Positions 5,456 to 7,922 of a stretch of 7,922 nucleotides of DNA are shown piece by piece. Position 1 is the stretch's first letter. Every line of letters starts with the position of its first letter. The notes beneath the pieces were generated by a model. The model was given only the letters and a program-made list of their open reading frames with translations, did not search any database and was not told the DNA's origin. A program made the position numbers and the translations under genes. This stretch comes from Methylotenera sp. (GTDB lineage: Bacteria; Pseudomonadota; Gammaproteobacteria; Burkholderiales; Methylophilaceae), in assembly GCA_027487055.1 (NCBI GenBank), contig JAIYEJ010000297.1:1-7922 (forward strand). Direction: 5' to 3'.

Positions 5456-6841
5456 ATGCAAGCACTTCCCATTTTTTTTAATATTCAAAATCGACCATGT
5501 GTGGTGATAGGCGGTGGCGATGTGGCGACTCGCAAGGTAACCATGCTGCTCAAAGCCAGCGCGGCGATTACCTTGTACTCCCCCGAGATCTGTCATGAAC
5601 TGCAAGCGATGGTTGATGATGGAAAAATTGTGTACGTCAATGCCCACTTTTTACCTAGTCAATTAATTGGTGCTTGCATGGTCATTGCGGCAACTGATGA
5701 TGAAGATGTAAATATCGCTGTATCTGAGGCAGCAAAAGCACAAAATATCCCTGTAAATGTGGTAGATGCGCCCCATTTATGTACCTTTACCATGGGCTCA
5801 ATCATAGACCGTAGTCCTATCGTCATCGCAATTTCCAGTGAGGGCAATGCACCCGTACTAGCGCGATATATTCGTGCCAAAATTGAAACGATGTTGCCCG
5901 CTACTTATGGACGTATTGCAGATATTGCCGGGGAGTTTCGTGAGGCAGTCAAAACTAAATTTACAAACACCCAAGCTAGGCGAATTTTTTGGGAGAGCGT
6001 TTTGCAAGGCAGCTTTGTAGAGCGGGTATTGTCAGGGCAAGAGCAAGCGGCACGCGAGCAATTGGCAGATTTGATTAGTGATACAGACGCAACAAAAAAT
6101 CAAGGGGAAGTGTTTTTAGTAGGCGGTGGTCCAGGAGACCCTGATTTGCTCACATTTAGAGCCTTAAGGTTGATGCAGCAATGTGATGTATGTGTGTACG
6201 ATAAATTAGTAAGCCCCGAGGTAATGGAGTTAGTGCGACGCGATGCAGAATTAATTTATGTAGGTAAATCGCGCGATCAACATACCATGCCGCAAGAGGA
6301 AATTAATGAGCTCTTGGCCAAACTTGCACTACAAGGGAAAAGGGTGTTGCGCCTTAAAGGTGGGGATCCTTTTATTTTTGGGCGCGGAGGTGAAGAAATA
6401 GAAACGCTCATGGCGCATGGCGTACCTTTTCAAGTGGTGCCGGGTATTACAGCTGCAAATGGCGTTTCAAGTTACGCAGGGATACCGCTCACACATAGAG
6501 ATTACGCCCAAGCTTGCTTATTTATTACAGGACATCTTAAAGACGGCAATTTGGATTTAGATTGGGTCGCAATGAGTCGTCCGCGCCAAACTGTCGTCAT
6601 TTATATGGGTTTGGTTGGTTTGGCAGAAATATGCGAAAAGCTTATCGCACATGGCGTTTCCGCCAATATGCCTGTTGCAGTGGTGCAGCAGGGGACAACC
6701 CAACGTCAACGCGTCGTTATTGCTACATTAGCTGATTTGGCCAAAAAAGTTGAATCTGCTGGAATGAAACCACCATGTTTAACCATCATTGGGGAAGTTG
6801 TAAAGTTGCGTGATAAGCTAAATTGGTTTAACGTAGGCTAG
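5456..6841 (+). CDS. cysG: Siroheme synthase, trifunctional CysG
   Basis: Makes siroheme from uroporphyrinogen III: a C-terminal methyltransferase yields precorrin-2, and the N-terminal domain oxidises it to sirohydrochlorin and inserts iron. Siroheme serves sulfite and nitrite reductases. The product is 461 residues (E. coli CysG is 457). Seen: the NAD-binding GGGDVATRK (19-27), NVVDAP with the catalytic Asp D104, the serine at S128 that is a phosphorylation site in Salmonella CysG, a middle dimerisation region, then the methyltransferase with LVGGGPGDPDLLT (221-233), VYDKLVS with D249, KGGDPFIFGRGGEE (301-314), PGITAA (329-334), GIPLTHRDYAQ (342-352), YMGL (383-386) and the closing LRDKLNWF. 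I chose the ATG at 5456 because family homology begins there; TTG codons upstream would add only six residues unlike the family. The ribosome site is weak and lies inside the hairpin. Confidence 0.96.
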   Translation: MQALPIFFNIQNRPCVVIGGGDVATRKVTMLLKASAAITLYSPEICHELQAMVDDGKIVYVNAHFLPSQLIGACMVIAATDDEDVNIAVSEAAKAQNIPVNVVDAPHLCTFTMGSIIDRSPIVIAISSEGNAPVLARYIRAKIETMLPATYGRIADIAGEFREAVKTKFTNTQARRIFWESVLQGSFVERVLSGQEQAAREQLADLISDTDATKNQGEVFLVGGGPGDPDLLTFRALRLMQQCDVCVYDKLVSPEVMELVRRDAELIYVGKSRDQHTMPQEEINELLAKLALQGKRVLRLKGGDPFIFGRGGEEIETLMAHGVPFQVVPGITAANGVSSYAGIPLTHRDYAQACLFITGHLKDGNLDLDWVAMSRPRQTVVIYMGLVGLAEICEKLIAHGVSANMPVAVVQQGTTQRQRVVIATLADLAKKVESAGMKPPCLTIIGEVVKLRDKLNWFNVG

Positions 6842-6898
6842 CTCTAATCAGCATGGGCTAATTGAATTAAGTTAACTGTCTGACCGTTTAACTATGCC

Positions 6899-6905
6899 GG
6901 AGAGG
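6899..6905 (+). promoter_or_regulatory. Strong Shine-Dalgarno site of the receiver/GGDEF gene
   Basis: GGAGAGG ends 4 bases before the ATG at 6910, and its GGAG part is 7 bases upstream. This fixes the start and separates the gene from cysG, whose own ribosome site is poor. Confidence 0.7.
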
Positions 6906-6909
6906 CGAT

Positions 6910-7922
6910 ATGGAGAAGTTCAATTTTAGAAAAGGCGTAAGAAAAAACAAAACGCCTTCGCACATTGATATTTTGCTACTTGATCATGATGTAGATCATT
7001 CAGTCGTGCTTAAGCAAGTTATAGAAAGTCGTATATCCGCTAAAGTCACAGCGGTTAAAAAAGTAGAAGAAGCTAGAGCGCTTTTGCAAAAAAATCCTGA
7101 TAAATTCTTTATTGGGATAACCAGTGTGTTCGATCACTTCGGATTTGAAAAAGTTGATCTTTTGGGAGAATTCGGCTTACCTATTATTGCTATCTTAGAT
7201 CACTTTGAAGATGAAGTGCGTGATCAGTTGATAAAGCGCCATGTGATTGATTATGTGGTTAAAGGTAATCAACTAGATACAGTTTATATATGCGACTTAA
7301 TCACTAGGGTGATTAAGAATTGTGATATTAAAGTCATGGTGGTTGATGACTCTAAAGTCTCCCGATTTGTTTTAGAAAGAGAATTACGTTTACAGCAATT
7401 TGAAGTGATTAATAGTACAAATGGAGTAGAAGCGTTAGAAATTTTGCGTGCTCAGCCAGATATTAAGCTGGTATTAGTCGATAGTAGAATGCCTTTGATG
7501 GAAGGGTACGCTTTTGTAGAGCAAGCCAGAAGGCAATACAGCAAAGATGAGTTGGTTATTATAGGTATTTCGGGTTCGCAGGATGCGCGCACCGCAGTTC
7601 AATTTCTAAAAGCAGGTTCAAATGACTTTATTGCAAAGCCTTTTAATTATGAAATGTTGCTGTGTCGGATATCTAGAAATCTAGATATGTTAGATGCAAT
7701 TAGCTTAGCAAAAAGCTTATCAAATACTGATTTTTTAAGTAACTTATCAAATAGGCGTTATTTCTTTGAGCACGGTAACAAATTAATAACTACTTTGAGA
7801 TTAGGAATGCCGCTTACCGTAATGATGATTGATATAGATAATTTTAAAAAAATAAATGATGTATATGGTCATGATGTAGGTGATTTGGTGATTAAAAATA
7901 TTGCCAAGATATTAAAAAAACA
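6910..7922 (+). CDS. Two-receiver response regulator with GGDEF domain (putative diguanylate cyclase), 3'-truncated
   Basis: Cytosolic signalling protein; 337 residues are visible before the window ends. The start ATG at 6910 has GGAGAGG (6899-6905) just upstream. Domain 1 (about 19-137) is a receiver-like fold with a degenerate active site: the acidic cluster is D25-H-D27, the phosphoacceptor position aligns with T71, the switch Ser/Thr with L96, and the lysine K118 is kept. Domain 2 (about 139-262) is a complete receiver: D146/D147, phosphoacceptor D191 in LVLVDSRMP, S221 and K243 in KPF. A GGDEF domain then starts at about residue 273, with TDFLSNLSNRR (273-283) and MIDIDNFKKINDVYGHDVGD (306-325). 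The GGDEF motif itself lies beyond the window, so cyclic-di-GMP synthesis is likely but unproved. Lies 68 bp after cysG on the same strand; co-transcription is possible. Confidence 0.88.
   Translation, partial: MEKFNFRKGVRKNKTPSHIDILLLDHDVDHSVVLKQVIESRISAKVTAVKKVEEARALLQKNPDKFFIGITSVFDHFGFEKVDLLGEFGLPIIAILDHFEDEVRDQLIKRHVIDYVVKGNQLDTVYICDLITRVIKNCDIKVMVVDDSKVSRFVLERELRLQQFEVINSTNGVEALEILRAQPDIKLVLVDSRMPLMEGYAFVEQARRQYSKDELVIIGISGSQDARTAVQFLKAGSNDFIAKPFNYEMLLCRISRNLDMLDAISLAKSLSNTDFLSNLSNRRYFFEHGNKLITTLRLGMPLTVMMIDIDNFKKINDVYGHDVGDLVIKNIAKILKK

Noticed and set aside
5232..5880. Antisense open frames over the oxygenase end and the start of cysG
   Set aside because: They lie opposite confident coding sequence, lack conserved motifs and have no ribosome site; shadows.
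6862..6875. TTGAATTAAGTTAA as a second FNR-type site before the receiver/GGDEF gene
   Set aside because: Only about seven of ten defined bases match and symmetry is poor; expected by chance in AT-rich DNA.
6870..6893. AGTTAA/TTAACT inverted repeat after cysG as a terminator
   Set aside because: Only a 6-bp AT-rich stem with a 12-base loop and no T-run after it; too weak to call.

Overview
The window reads as AT-rich chromosome from a Gram-negative bacterium. The protein sequences look betaproteobacterial: the class I fructose-1,6-bisphosphatase, the Calvin-subtype class II aldolase, the miaB-phoH gene pair and a full-length trifunctional CysG. The low GC and this gene set suggest a methylotroph of the Methylophilaceae (Methylotenera/Methylophilus type). 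That placement is inference from remembered sequence style, not from a search. There are no rRNA or tRNA genes, insertion sequences, CRISPR arrays or other mobile-element signs.

Layout. (1) Bases 1-933, plus strand: 5'-truncated fbp (fructose-1,6-bisphosphatase), convergent with (2) fba, minus strand, 956-2020 (class II fructose-bisphosphate aldolase). A hairpin overlaps the fba stop codon between them. (3) A minus-strand pair, miaB (3093-4460, tRNA methylthiotransferase) followed 2 bp later by phoH (2140-3090, PhoH-type ATPase). (4) A 142-bp divergent control region (4461-4602) with a perfect FNR/CRP-type palindrome. (5) Plus strand: a 2-oxoglutarate/Fe(II) oxygenase of unknown substrate (4603-5409), then cysG (5456-6841, siroheme synthase), with an 11-bp-stem hairpin ending one base before the cysG ATG. 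(6) From 6910 to the end of the window: a signalling protein with two receiver domains and the start of a GGDEF domain, cut by the window end.

How the genes relate. Fbp and Fba catalyse consecutive gluconeogenic or sugar-phosphate-regeneration steps, which fits a RuMP-cycle methylotroph. MiaB and PhoH are an old translation/RNA-related pair, but ybeY, which often follows them, is absent here. CysG supplies siroheme for sulfite and nitrite reduction. The oxygenase has the family's Fe and 2-oxoglutarate ligand pattern, but nothing nearby identifies its substrate.

Most of the window is ordinary core metabolism. The points most worth a second look are the FNR-type site in front of an O2-consuming oxygenase, the hairpin abutting the cysG start, the Asp-to-Asn change in the FBPase active-site segment, and the degenerate first receiver of the terminal signalling protein. 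I see no convincing previously undescribed system.
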